This document shows, one piece after another, positions 42,853 to 50,864 of a DNA stretch of 54,886 nt; the first letter of the stretch is position 1; every line of letters begins with the position of its first letter. The stretch spans positions 1 to 54,886 of the forward strand of contig JAKISE010000011.1 of assembly GCA_021648745.1 (NCBI GenBank), read 5' to 3'. The translations under genes were made by a program, and so were the position numbers. A model generated the notes under the pieces. The model had not been told where the DNA came from. It ran no database searches and was given only the letters and a program-made list of their open reading frames with translations. The stretch comes from Cyclobacteriaceae bacterium. Lineage in GTDB: Bacteria > Bacteroidota > Bacteroidia > Cytophagales > Cyclobacteriaceae.

Positions 42853-45800
42853 CTATTCTATAAAATCATCAAACGATTTAACTTCTAGTGCTTCCATTTG
42901 TACACTAAAAGCTGATTTTTCAAGTTTACCGACTTGCTTATTTTTAATTCTGGCAAATTCTTCTTTAGCCTCATTAAATCGTTTTGTAATTATCTTTAAA
43001 TTAGCCAATTGCGAGTTTGATGGTCTATCATAATTTCTTACTATCACACTGTACAAATCAGACACCTTCTCCCTCAATTGAGGTTCTGCACTACCTACAT
43101 AATTATCCCCTGTAGTAACAACCAAGGTTTCCTTGAGGCCATCTAAATCATTGGTAAGCACCGTTGCTTTCTTTTTAGATTTAGGATTGGCTTTGGCTAC
43201 TTTGATGGCATAATCGATGGTTTCGTCCAATTCATATACCATATACGCAAGCTCTTGGGTCATATTATACAGTTTCATAATGGTTTCTTGCTGTAACCTT
43301 CGGTCTTCAGCCGATAAACCAGATTTAGGGTCATATTCCACTTCAATATCAGTTGAATAGGTCTTTTTACCCTTGGTCATAACCACTTTATAACTACCTG
43401 CCGGCACCCTCGGAGTTGCAAATCCGCCAAAACTAAACGTCTTCCCTTTAGCCACCTTAGGCGCCTTCATATTATAACTCCACCGAACAATATTGATTCC
43501 TTTTTGTTTGGCAGCGTCAATTTCGGTTACCTTATTTCCATTTGCATCTTGAATTTCAATATTCATTTTGCCAAACGTATGCCTCTTTTTAAGATAGTAC
43601 ACAATTTGAGCAGATTTTGTAGGGTTAGGTCCAATAAACTGGCTGCCGTTACTACCTCCTCCAAAACCACTTTCTTCATTCATTACATAAGGTTTTGAAT
43701 CAAAAAAATGAACATCTTTACGAAGTACATCTTGCGAAAGTGCACGCAATGGGCTAATGTTATCAATAATAATAACGCCTCTGCCATGGGTACCTAGCAC
43801 CAAGTCGGTTGTTTTTCGTTGCAGTGCAATAGAATGCACAGCAGTAGCAGGCATATTATTGGTAAATTTAGACCAATGTGCTCCACCATCAATGGTGACA
43901 TAAAGTCCAAATTCAGTTCCTAAAAACAAGAGGTCTTCACTTTCATAATCTTCTTGAATACTTCTTGCAAACCCATTGATGTTATCCTTTACTAACGATG
44001 TCCAGGTTTTACCAAAATCGGTTGTTTTGTAGAGGTAGGTAGCATTATCGTTGGTAGTATGCCCTTCAAAAACGGCATAAGCAGAACCTTTCTTAAAATT
44101 ACTAGCCGCAACTTGGTAACACCATGTATTTTTTGGCAAATCAGGAATATTGGCAATTACATTTATCCAGTTAGCTCCCCCATCTTGCGTTACTTGTACA
44201 TTTCCATCATCTGTACCAACCCAAATAATATTTTCATCCATTGGAGATTCTGAAACCGTGAAAATAGTGCAATGGTTTTCTGCACCTGAATTATCTTGAG
44301 ATATCCCTCCTGACTCTTCCTGATTCTGTTTTGCAGGGTCATTAGTAGTTAAATCAGGCGAAATAATTTTCCAATTGCTCCCCATATCATCAGATTTGTG
44401 CAAAAACTGACTCGCTAGGTAAAATCTGTCTGGGTTGTGAGAACTTAAAGCCATTGCAGCATTCCAGTTAAACCTAAGTTTTGGTTGCCCTTCTTCCTGA
44501 AATGGTTTTATGTCACTCGTTCTGTTCTTATCAACATCGTAACGCCAAACTCCTTGAGCGCCTTGCATTTCAGAATAGATAACCTTCTTTGTGGGATGAC
44601 GATACACTCTAAACCCATCTCCATAACCTACACGATTCCAATCTCTGGCCTCAATACCACCTGGGCTTGATGAAGGCCCATACCAAGAGCCATTATCTTG
44701 TAATCCGCCATAAATATTATAAGGCTCAGCATTATCAACACTTACATGGTAAAATTGAGAAACAGGCAAATCATTAACCATCTCCATGGTTGTTCCTCTA
44801 TTCCATGATCTATATAAACCACCATCTGTAGCGGCATAAACCCTTTCAGAATTATTGATATCGAACCAATAATCATGAATATCAGCATGCATGCTGCCCA
44901 TACTTTTAAAAGTTTTACCACCATCCTGACTCATAGAGCCAAACAATCCACCTTTCATAAGAATATCAGGATTGCGAGGATCAACTACGATACGTGAGAA
45001 ATAAAATGGGCGAATCACTAAACCAAAATCTTTATTGAGGTACTCCCAAGAGGTTCCACCATCAGTAGATTTATAAAGACCTTTATCTTCTTTGGCTTCT
45101 ACTGCTGCATATAAGATTGCACTATTTGAAGGTGCTAATGCAATAGCAAAACGACCTAAATCTCCCTTAGGAAAGCCATTATGGATTTTATCCCAGGTTT
45201 TGCCGGCATCGGTTGATTTATAAAGGGCACTGTTTGCTCCGCCTGAATTAAACGACCAAGCCGTTCTTCTAAACTCCCAAAAAGCGGCATAAAGAATGTT
45301 GCTATCATTGGGGTCTAAGATTAAATCTGAACAACCTACATTCGATTTTCCAGCTAATAACTTTTCCCAAGTTGCACCTCCATCAGTGGTTTTATACACA
45401 CCTCTTTCGTCATTATCGCCCCATAATGGGCCTAAAACACCCACAAATACTTCATCCGTATTATTAGGATTTATTTGAATACTACTAATTCGAAGGTCGG
45501 CACCATCAAATCCGACTTTTTTCCAATTGCTTCCACCATCAGTGGTTTTATAAAGGCCGTCTCCAACAGAAGTACTGTTACGCGTCCATGTTTCACCGGT
45601 TCCCGCCCAAATCACCAAATCCGGGTTTTTAGGATCAATGGCTAAGGCACCAATTGATTGGGTATGGTCATCAAAAATGGAAGTAAACGAAGAACCTCCA
45701 TCCACTGAGCGCCAAATACCACCACCCGCTGTACCTGCATAAAGTACTTTATCGTTGGTTGGGTGACCAACCAAATCACTAATTCTACCACTCATTAGAG

Positions 45801-45924
45801 CAGGCCCAATTTGTCTTGCTGAAATAGACCCAAATAATTGATCACCAGAAAGTATAATTTCGTCTTGCGCTTTTGCACTATTAATGATGGCAAAAGCTAT
45901 GATTAAGGCTAATATTTTTTTCAT
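42853..45924 (-). CDS. VPS10/sortilin-like beta-propeller exported protein
   Basis: A 1023-residue protein with a signal peptide (MKKILALIIAFAIINSAKAQ). Many Asp-box/BNR repeats of the form SxDGGxxW (e.g. SVDGGSSF, TTDGGSNWKK, STDAGKTWDK, STDGGTSWEY, TQDGGANW) build one or two propellers over ~50-730. The end has beta-sandwich and helical regions without family match. An in-frame ATG at 45969 would overlap the upstream gene, so 45924 is chosen. It lies 25 bp after a LolA-like gene. The ligand or substrate is unknown. Confidence 0.88.
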   Translation of the reverse strand: MKKILALIIAFAIINSAKAQDEIILSGDQLFGSISARQIGPALMSGRISDLVGHPTNDKVLYAGTAGGGIWRSVDGGSSFTSIFDDHTQSIGALAIDPKNPDLVIWAGTGETWTRNSTSVGDGLYKTTDGGSNWKKVGFDGADLRISSIQINPNNTDEVFVGVLGPLWGDNDERGVYKTTDGGATWEKLLAGKSNVGCSDLILDPNDSNILYAAFWEFRRTAWSFNSGGANSALYKSTDAGKTWDKIHNGFPKGDLGRFAIALAPSNSAILYAAVEAKEDKGLYKSTDGGTSWEYLNKDFGLVIRPFYFSRIVVDPRNPDILMKGGLFGSMSQDGGKTFKSMGSMHADIHDYWFDINNSERVYAATDGGLYRSWNRGTTMEMVNDLPVSQFYHVSVDNAEPYNIYGGLQDNGSWYGPSSSPGGIEARDWNRVGYGDGFRVYRHPTKKVIYSEMQGAQGVWRYDVDKNRTSDIKPFQEEGQPKLRFNWNAAMALSSHNPDRFYLASQFLHKSDDMGSNWKIISPDLTTNDPAKQNQEESGGISQDNSGAENHCTIFTVSESPMDENIIWVGTDDGNVQVTQDGGANWINVIANIPDLPKNTWCYQVAASNFKKGSAYAVFEGHTTNDNATYLYKTTDFGKTWTSLVKDNINGFARSIQEDYESEDLLFLGTEFGLYVTIDGGAHWSKFTNNMPATAVHSIALQRKTTDLVLGTHGRGVIIIDNISPLRALSQDVLRKDVHFFDSKPYVMNEESGFGGGSNGSQFIGPNPTKSAQIVYYLKKRHTFGKMNIEIQDANGNKVTEIDAAKQKGINIVRWSYNMKAPKVAKGKTFSFGGFATPRVPAGSYKVVMTKGKKTYSTDIEVEYDPKSGLSAEDRRLQQETIMKLYNMTQELAYMVYELDETIDYAIKVAKANPKSKKKATVLTNDLDGLKETLVVTTGDNYVGSAEPQLREKVSDLYSVIVRNYDRPSNSQLANLKIITKRFNEAKEEFARIKNKQVGKLEKSAFSVQMEALEVKSFDDFIE

Positions 45925-45949
45925 TACTTTGTTTTCTTTAGATAAAGAA

Positions 45950-46696
45950 CTATTCTTCTGGAAATACAAATTCCGTCATATCCACTTCGGGATTTAAGAT
46001 AATCTCACTAATTTTTACTACTTGTCCAGGCTGATCTTTTAGCCCTTGCTCCTGAGAAAATGCAAAATACATTCCACCTACTTCTTCGTAATCACTATAT
46101 ATGGTTTGAGAAACCATACCCTTCATCTGACCAGATTTAATTTCAGACTGCATTACGATAGGCACATTATTGTCCTTATCAAAAAAGTAGAAAGAAACAT
46201 CTTCTTCTTCTTTGTCATCGACAATCGTTGGTTTTTTTGTCAATTTAATTTTAAAGCATTCTACTCCTTCTACCGTTTCCTCTCCTACCAACTCTGCTTT
46301 GTAACCCTTATCTTTATAATCTAAAAAAGGGTCAGGAAAATCGCCTGAAATTCGTTTAAGATTTTCAGTTGCAATGCTATCTTGTTTTTCCGCTTGCATG
46401 GTCATAAAGTTATGGCCCCAAGCTACTTCTCCATCAAATGCCAATTGAGTTAATTTTTTACCCTGTAGTTCAAACTTAACCAATTGTTTGCCCCCTTTTA
46501 ACTGAATAATTACTAAGGGGATTTCCATGCCTTGCGTATTTACAGAACCCTTTATGGTAATTCCAGTTAATGCTCTAAAGTTATCAGCTCCTCCAATGTT
46601 TTCGAAATAAGTATCAATAATTTCATCTACGGTTTGCGCTTGCGAGAAGCCGGCAAGCATTAATAATACGAATAGCGTTGAGATTTTAAGTTTCAT
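45950..46696 (-). CDS. LolA-like outer membrane lipoprotein-sorting family protein
   Basis: A 248-residue periplasmic protein with a signal peptide (LAGFSQAQ) and a beta-rich LolA/LolB-like fold: TVDEIIDTYFENIGGADNFRAL, KKLTQLAFDGEVAWG, GVECFKIKLTKK, PEVDMTEFVFPEE. Such proteins in Bacteroidota often sit beside other exported proteins. It is probably co-transcribed with the sortilin-like gene. It is not the canonical LolA chaperone. Confidence 0.8.
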   Translation of the reverse strand: MKLKISTLFVLLMLAGFSQAQTVDEIIDTYFENIGGADNFRALTGITIKGSVNTQGMEIPLVIIQLKGGKQLVKFELQGKKLTQLAFDGEVAWGHNFMTMQAEKQDSIATENLKRISGDFPDPFLDYKDKGYKAELVGEETVEGVECFKIKLTKKPTIVDDKEEEDVSFYFFDKDNNVPIVMQSEIKSGQMKGMVSQTIYSDYEEVGGMYFAFSQEQGLKDQPGQVVKISEIILNPEVDMTEFVFPEE

Positions 46697-46810
46697 AAGT
46701 CTTGTTGATTTGTTTTAATTTAATTGCATATTACTAGAAATAGGTTCATTATACAATATATAGGATAATTTTTATATGAGTGGTTTAGAAAAAGACACTT
46801 TAGAATGCTC

Positions 46811-46818
46811 TATTTTTG
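46811..46818 (+). promoter_or_regulatory. -7 element of TVP38-family gene
   Basis: TATTTTTG, exact TAnnTTTG, 19 bp before the TTG start at 46838 and 11 bp before an ATG at 46830 that is out of frame. Confidence 0.5.
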
Positions 46819-46837
46819 AGCTTACTTAAATGAAAAA

Positions 46838-47515
46838 TTGAAAGAATCTAGCAAAAATTTACCAGCTTTATTCCTCTTATCATGGATGGCGATTATGCCT
46901 CTTATGTTTTCAAGTGGGTTAAGTGCCTTTATTTTAAAAAACATCTCTTTTGTTGAAAATTTTACTGGGTTAGAGTGGTTACTAGTTTATACCATCACCA
47001 TTTTCACTATGGCATTTGCACTTACCCCAACCACGGTAATCGCCATTATAAGCGGGTATTTTTTAGGCTTTTCAGCAGTTGTTCCTGTGGTAATTTCCTA
47101 TAGCCTTGCTTCCATTGGAGGTTTCTTACTGTCTAAACCACTAGGTGGCGATTTCCAAACAGTTATCAGGTCGTCTTACCCAAAAATAGATTCATTTATT
47201 CATCGGATGTCAGATAAAAGTCCCATTAGCTTTGTAATATTTAGCCGCATATCGCCTGTCCTACCTTTTGCTGTTATGAACTTGGTATTGCCTTTTATTG
47301 GGGTAAAATTTAAGCCTTACTTCTGGGGCGGCATTCTTGGCATGTTACCAAGAACCCTATTGGCAATAACAGCAGGCAAACTAACCAAAGATATATTTTC
47401 TATGGTGGAAAACCCTTCCAATGGTCTTATCATGCAAATTGGCTTTGGAGTACTACTTTTGATTTCCTTGTTAGGATTTGTATTCTTGTTTAAGAAGAAA
47501 AAAAAGCAAAATTAA
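46838..47515 (+). CDS. TVP38/TMEM64 (VTT domain) membrane protein
   Basis: A 225-residue inner membrane protein of the SNARE-associated/VTT family with about five to six helices. Family parts are ALTPTTVIAIISGYFLGF, SYSLASIGGFLLSK and SRISPVLPFAVMNLVLPF. These proteins act in lipid movement or ion transport. The frame begins with TTG at 46838; an ATG eight bases earlier reads ATG AAA AAT TGA, so a lost base may have cut the normal start. An internal ATG at 46886 is another choice. Confidence 0.85.
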   Translation: MKESSKNLPALFLLSWMAIMPLMFSSGLSAFILKNISFVENFTGLEWLLVYTITIFTMAFALTPTTVIAIISGYFLGFSAVVPVVISYSLASIGGFLLSKPLGGDFQTVIRSSYPKIDSFIHRMSDKSPISFVIFSRISPVLPFAVMNLVLPFIGVKFKPYFWGGILGMLPRTLLAITAGKLTKDIFSMVENPSNGLIMQIGFGVLLLISLLGFVFLFKKKKKQN

Positions 47516-47519
47516 CAAA

Positions 47520-47894
47520 TTACACCCACTTACTTAATACATAGCCTGCCCAAGCAAGTAAAATACCAACTACTAAGCTTATAGAAATGTAGAAAAATAA
47601 GGTGGAAATATGCCCTTGCTTAATAAGCGAGTAGTTTTCGTAAGCAAAGGTTGAGTACGTTGTAAAACTACCACAAAAGCCTACTGCTAAAAAAAAATGC
47701 CAAGGTTCAGTAAACCAACGGTAGCGTTCTCCCAAGCCAATAATTATACCAACTAAAAAAGCCCCAACAATATTTACCACTAAGGTACCCACTGGTAATG
47801 GTTCAGAGAAATAACGGTTAAGCAGTTGTGATGTTAAATACCTAGCAATGCTGCCAAACATCCCTCCAACTCCTATTAATAGTAATGTTCTCAT
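47520..47894 (-). CDS. crcB: fluoride-specific ion channel CrcB/Fluc
   Basis: A 124-residue, four-helix membrane protein with the CrcB signatures GGMFGSIARYLTSQL, GTLVVNIVGAF and GFCGSFTTYSTFAYE. It exports fluoride as a dual-topology dimer. I see no fluoride riboswitch upstream; the start overlaps the previous gene by 4 bp. Confidence 0.95.
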   Translation of the reverse strand: MRTLLLIGVGGMFGSIARYLTSQLLNRYFSEPLPVGTLVVNIVGAFLVGIIIGLGERYRWFTEPWHFFLAVGFCGSFTTYSTFAYENYSLIKQGHISTLFFYISISLVVGILLAWAGYVLSKWV

Positions 47895-48325
47895 GATATT
47901 TCTTTTTTGCCCGCTCTCTTTTTTAAAAACTTATAAATTCGCTCATAATTTGTATTCTCTTGCACACTCAATTTTAGCGTAAAGTTTTCAAAGGTTAATG
48001 CAAGTTGTTTAAAAGGGTCGTTTTTAGTTTTGATAATTGTCTGTTTCCAAGAAATAAGCTCTTTAAATCTCATTTCTTTTTTATGAAACCGAAACGGATA
48101 GCTAACCTTTAAAACATCTCCTACTTGAACTGTTTTATAGCTAAGCAATTGCCTTATTAGCAAAATAAAAGCCAATGGTAGCATTATAAATGCCACAGTA
48201 TAACCAAACCAACCATCAATATTATTTAGTACATTATTAAGGGCATAACCACCCACACCAAAACATATAAGTATAAAAACACCTAGTGCAATTAGAGCTG
48301 TAGGCTTGGGTTTTGAAACAATCAT
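47891..48325 (-). CDS. two-helix membrane protein of unknown function
   Basis: A 144-residue protein with two N-terminal membrane helices (about 10-29 and 40-60) and a C-terminal soluble part (~68-135) that looks like a small PH-like domain (VLKVSYPFRFHKKEMRFKEL). No family was recognised with confidence. It overlaps crcB and the ACP phosphodiesterase gene by 4 bp each, so all three form an operon. Confidence 0.75.
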   Translation of the reverse strand: MIVSKPKPTALIALGVFILICFGVGGYALNNVLNNIDGWFGYTVAFIMLPLAFILLIRQLLSYKTVQVGDVLKVSYPFRFHKKEMRFKELISWKQTIIKTKNDPFKQLALTFENFTLKLSVQENTNYERIYKFLKKRAGKKEIS

Positions 48326-48909
48326 TCTAACGATTCTGTTTTTGATTTTACAAATTGCTCCAAAAGTGGAAAAAAGGTTTTAAAATCAGAGGAAAATTCA
48401 TCATAATGTATTTCAAGATCCTCAGTGGCATTTTCCATACCTGAGTTAAAAGAGGCTCGTCTTGCCATTCCTTTCATCACTTTATCGATTCCATCTATAA
48501 ATTGATAATTATAAAGCCAATTATTTTTAATCATAAATGGCAAAAGGTATTGAGTTTTTTCAGGCAGCAAGTTGAAATTATCCTGGAGAGTATGGTAGGT
48601 TTCTTGCACAAATTCACCTAACTCCATAGGGTGGTAGTTAGCCCAGTATTTTGCTAAAAAATGATCGTAAAAAATGTCTATTACCACTGCGTTATAATGG
48701 CGGTACTTATTCCAAATTTTAGACTTGCTAGATTTTACTATGTCATGAGTATCAGTAAAAAAGTCTATTGCACGATGTAAATGAACCCCTTTTTGAATTT
48801 CTAATTCATATTTCTCCCACTGCTTTCCTTTGATACCATCAGCCATAAAATTACCAATCATCAACTTTTCGTTACTGCCAGAGAGGTAAATATGTGCTAA
48901 GTAGTTCAT
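48322..48909 (-). CDS. acyl carrier protein phosphodiesterase (AcpH/DUF479 family)
   Basis: A 195-residue HD-like protein: NYLAHIYLSGSNEKLMIGNFMADGIKG, GVHLHRAIDFFTDTHDIV, VVIDIFYDHFLAKYW. These are the family blocks of AcpH, which removes the 4'-phosphopantetheine group from acyl carrier protein. It is the first gene of a three-gene minus strand operon. Confidence 0.88.
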   Translation of the reverse strand: MNYLAHIYLSGSNEKLMIGNFMADGIKGKQWEKYELEIQKGVHLHRAIDFFTDTHDIVKSSKSKIWNKYRHYNAVVIDIFYDHFLAKYWANYHPMELGEFVQETYHTLQDNFNLLPEKTQYLLPFMIKNNWLYNYQFIDGIDKVMKGMARRASFNSGMENATEDLEIHYDEFSSDFKTFFPLLEQFVKSKTESLE

Positions 48910-48930
48910 TATTGCCTAAATTTACCTTTC

Positions 48931-49355
48931 AACCTGAGTTCGACCTAAGGAATGCTGTCAGAATAGTAGGCAGGTTTTGGAAATAGAAAGTGAAAAAATA
49001 ATGGATTATTTTAAGATTTTTATTACTAAAAAAGCTGCCTGCTAAACATTTTCCCTTGGGCTTTAGTGAAATTTCCCCAAACTTCCTCAAATTTATTTGA
49101 ATTAACCCGTTAGTTCTACATAAATTTGAGTCGTTTATGGAATTTTCACTTAAACCCGAAATATGCAATAGAAATTCTATTACTAATACAAACTGCTGCA
49201 AATCAGTCGTTTTACTAAGTTTATCCTCTTAACCATAGCGGTGCTATGCTTTTCGAATATAAACTTCTGATTTATTGCATTTTGTCTTCTCATTACGAAT
49301 TCTATTGCATAATCCGGGTTAAAGCTGACAGTATTCCTTAAATTGAACTCAGGTT
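48931..49355. repeat. older nested-stem palindromic element interrupted by copy D
   Basis: A 31-bp arm at 48931-48961 (AACCTGAG...CTGTCAG) pairs with 49325-49355 with four mismatches. Inside are AGTGAAATTTCC (49065-49076)/GGAATTTTCACT (49139-49150, 11 of 12), CTCAAATTTAT (49086-49096)/ATAAATTTGAG (49120-49130, perfect) and a side hairpin AGTAGGCAGGTTTT (48965-48978)/AAAAGCTGCCTGCT (49030-49043, 12 of 14). Without copy D the element is about 252 bp. It has no credible gene. Confidence 0.7.
49150..49322 (-). repeat. 173-bp TTAA-bounded palindromic element, copy D
   Basis: By eye identical to the reverse complement of copy C (32209-32381) over the full length. It is inserted between the 3' arms of the inner and outer stems of a larger palindromic element. 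It ends 70 bp before the DUF4440 gene start. Confidence 0.85.
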
Positions 49356-49392
49356 CTCATATTATTCATAAAGTCATTCAACATATAAAATT

Positions 49393-49812
49393 ATGCTCAC
49401 CCTTCTTTTAAGTATTATACTTTCCATCCCTTTTCAACCACAACAAAGTGTAGAAGAAATACTCAAGGATAAAATGACAAAGTCAACGGAATGTTGGAAC
49501 GAAGGAGATTTAGAATGTTTTATGCAAACATACTGGAAATCTGATTCACTGAAATTTATAGGGGGAAATGGAGTTACATATGGATGGGAAAACACGTTGC
49601 AGAAGTATAAAGTGGGGTACCCGACTGAAAAAGAAAGAGGACTACTAAGTTTTACTTTTTTGTCGGTAGAACCTATCAGCAAAGAAGTCTATTTTATGGT
49701 GGGCAAATATCATTTAGAGTTGGAAACTAGTGATGGTACTGGCCACTTTAGCTTAGTATGGAAATTTATAGATGGCGACTGGGTAATAATAGCTGATCAT
49801 TCCAGTAACTAA
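49393..49812 (+). CDS. DUF4440 / SnoaL-like (NTF2 fold) protein
   Basis: A 139-residue protein with a short hydrophobic N-terminus (signal peptide likely, cut near Phe15-Gln18) and an NTF2-like domain: MTKSTECWNEGDLECFMQTYW, GWENTLQKYKVGYP, GHFSLVWKFIDGDWVIIADHSS. The function is unknown; relatives are small ligand-binding or enzyme domains. No promoter box was seen upstream, where copy D lies. Confidence 0.8.
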   Translation: MLTLLLSIILSIPFQPQQSVEEILKDKMTKSTECWNEGDLECFMQTYWKSDSLKFIGGNGVTYGWENTLQKYKVGYPTEKERGLLSFTFLSVEPISKEVYFMVGKYHLELETSDGTGHFSLVWKFIDGDWVIIADHSSN

Positions 49813-49882
49813 AAAAAGACGTAAGACGTTAGATGCTTAGACACTAGACGTTTTTTAAATTGTGATAACATCAAGGATGCCT

Positions 49883-50758
49883 TTAATGTACATCCTCTTT
49901 ACTTCGTTTCCATCGGTTGTGAGTCCAAAGCCAATTACTAGGTTGTTCTTTTATATCTCGCTCTATCAATTCAATGTATTTATGGGTAATTTCTAATTTA
50001 GCTGTCTCTCGGGGCTTGTCGTACATTAATTCAGCACTATATTCATACCTACCTCTACCAAGTCGGCTCACCTTCCAGTACACTACAGGAAAACCGAATC
50101 TTCTGGCAATCATTTCTACACTTGTAAAAACGGGAGTGTCTCTGCCCATTAACTTATACCAATAGGCATTATGGTTCGAAGGATTTTGGTCGGCCAGCAA
50201 ACCAATGGCTGTTAAATTGCCCATATTTCCCCTAATTTTATTCATCGTATCCTCCATGGCATACACACCTCCTCCAAAACGAGTTCTTATCTTAATCATG
50301 AGTTCATCAAAGAACTTATTAGTTACAGGTTTATATATTCCCTTTACATTAGGAAATTCTTCAATCATGTAAGCAACAGCTGAAAGCTCCCAATTACCAA
50401 AATGACCAATGGCCAGGACAAGGCTTCTATTTTCTTCGTAATACTGTTCTAAAATACTCACATCTCCTTTTCGCATATGAGCTCTTATTTCCTCTTTAGA
50501 AATAGAAATAAGCTTGATGGTTTCTAGTAGAACGTCAAAGAAATTTCTGTAAAAGTCATCTAGAATAATATGAATCTCATCATCAGGTTTTTCTGGAAAC
50601 GAAAGTTTTAAATTAGCTTTAACTAACTTAACTCTATACTTTAACAGCTTGTATCCAATAAAATATAGAATATCTGAAAGTATATGCAAAGCCCTAAAAG
50701 GCAATAGCGATAGCAAGTACAAAAATGGATATAAGAATATGTATTGAAGAAGTTTCAA
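49883..50758 (-). CDS. lysophospholipid/lipid A acyltransferase (HtrB/LpxL family)
   Basis: A 291-residue membrane-anchored acyltransferase with the catalytic block LAIGHFGNWELSAVAY (HxxxxE-type), GLLADQNPSN and WLWTHNRWKR. It adds a secondary acyl chain to lipid A or a related lipid. The start is a TTG at 50758; the only nearby ATG is followed at once by TAA. An IS lies 25 bp upstream of the start, so the native promoter region has been separated. Confidence 0.88.
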   Translation of the reverse strand: MKLLQYIFLYPFLYLLSLLPFRALHILSDILYFIGYKLLKYRVKLVKANLKLSFPEKPDDEIHIILDDFYRNFFDVLLETIKLISISKEEIRAHMRKGDVSILEQYYEENRSLVLAIGHFGNWELSAVAYMIEEFPNVKGIYKPVTNKFFDELMIKIRTRFGGGVYAMEDTMNKIRGNMGNLTAIGLLADQNPSNHNAYWYKLMGRDTPVFTSVEMIARRFGFPVVYWKVSRLGRGRYEYSAELMYDKPRETAKLEITHKYIELIERDIKEQPSNWLWTHNRWKRSKEDVH

Positions 50759-50774
50759 GAAGTAGTGTTTACAT

Positions 50775-50783
50775 ATAAAAAAT
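50775..50783. repeat. left target-site duplication of the IS
   Basis: ATAAAAAAT repeats exactly at 52200-52208 on the other side of the insertion sequence. Nine bp fits the IS4 family. Confidence 0.7.
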
Positions 50784-50797
50784 CATTGTTGTCCGAT

Positions 50798-50826
50798 AAA
50801 AAAGCATCAATAATTGATGCTTTTTT
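50798..50826. terminator. bidirectional terminator inside the left end of the IS
   Basis: AAAAAAGCATCAA-TAA-TTGATGCTTTTTT is a perfect 13-bp stem with A/T tracts at the ends, so it terminates in both directions. It would stop transcription entering the transposase gene from outside and also RNA leaving the IS toward the acyltransferase gene. Confidence 0.75.
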
Positions 50827-50864
50827 AGTATAGTTGAGTTTATTATCTCACCAATAAAACAACT

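Noticed and set aside
45925..45969. Upstream ATG start for the sortilin-like gene
   Set aside because: It would overlap the LolA-like gene and put 15 polar residues before a clear signal peptide.
48929..49201. 90-residue open frame on the minus strand
   Set aside because: It runs through the nested palindromic element and half of copy D, has no family resemblance, no start signal and a composition typical of chance frames.
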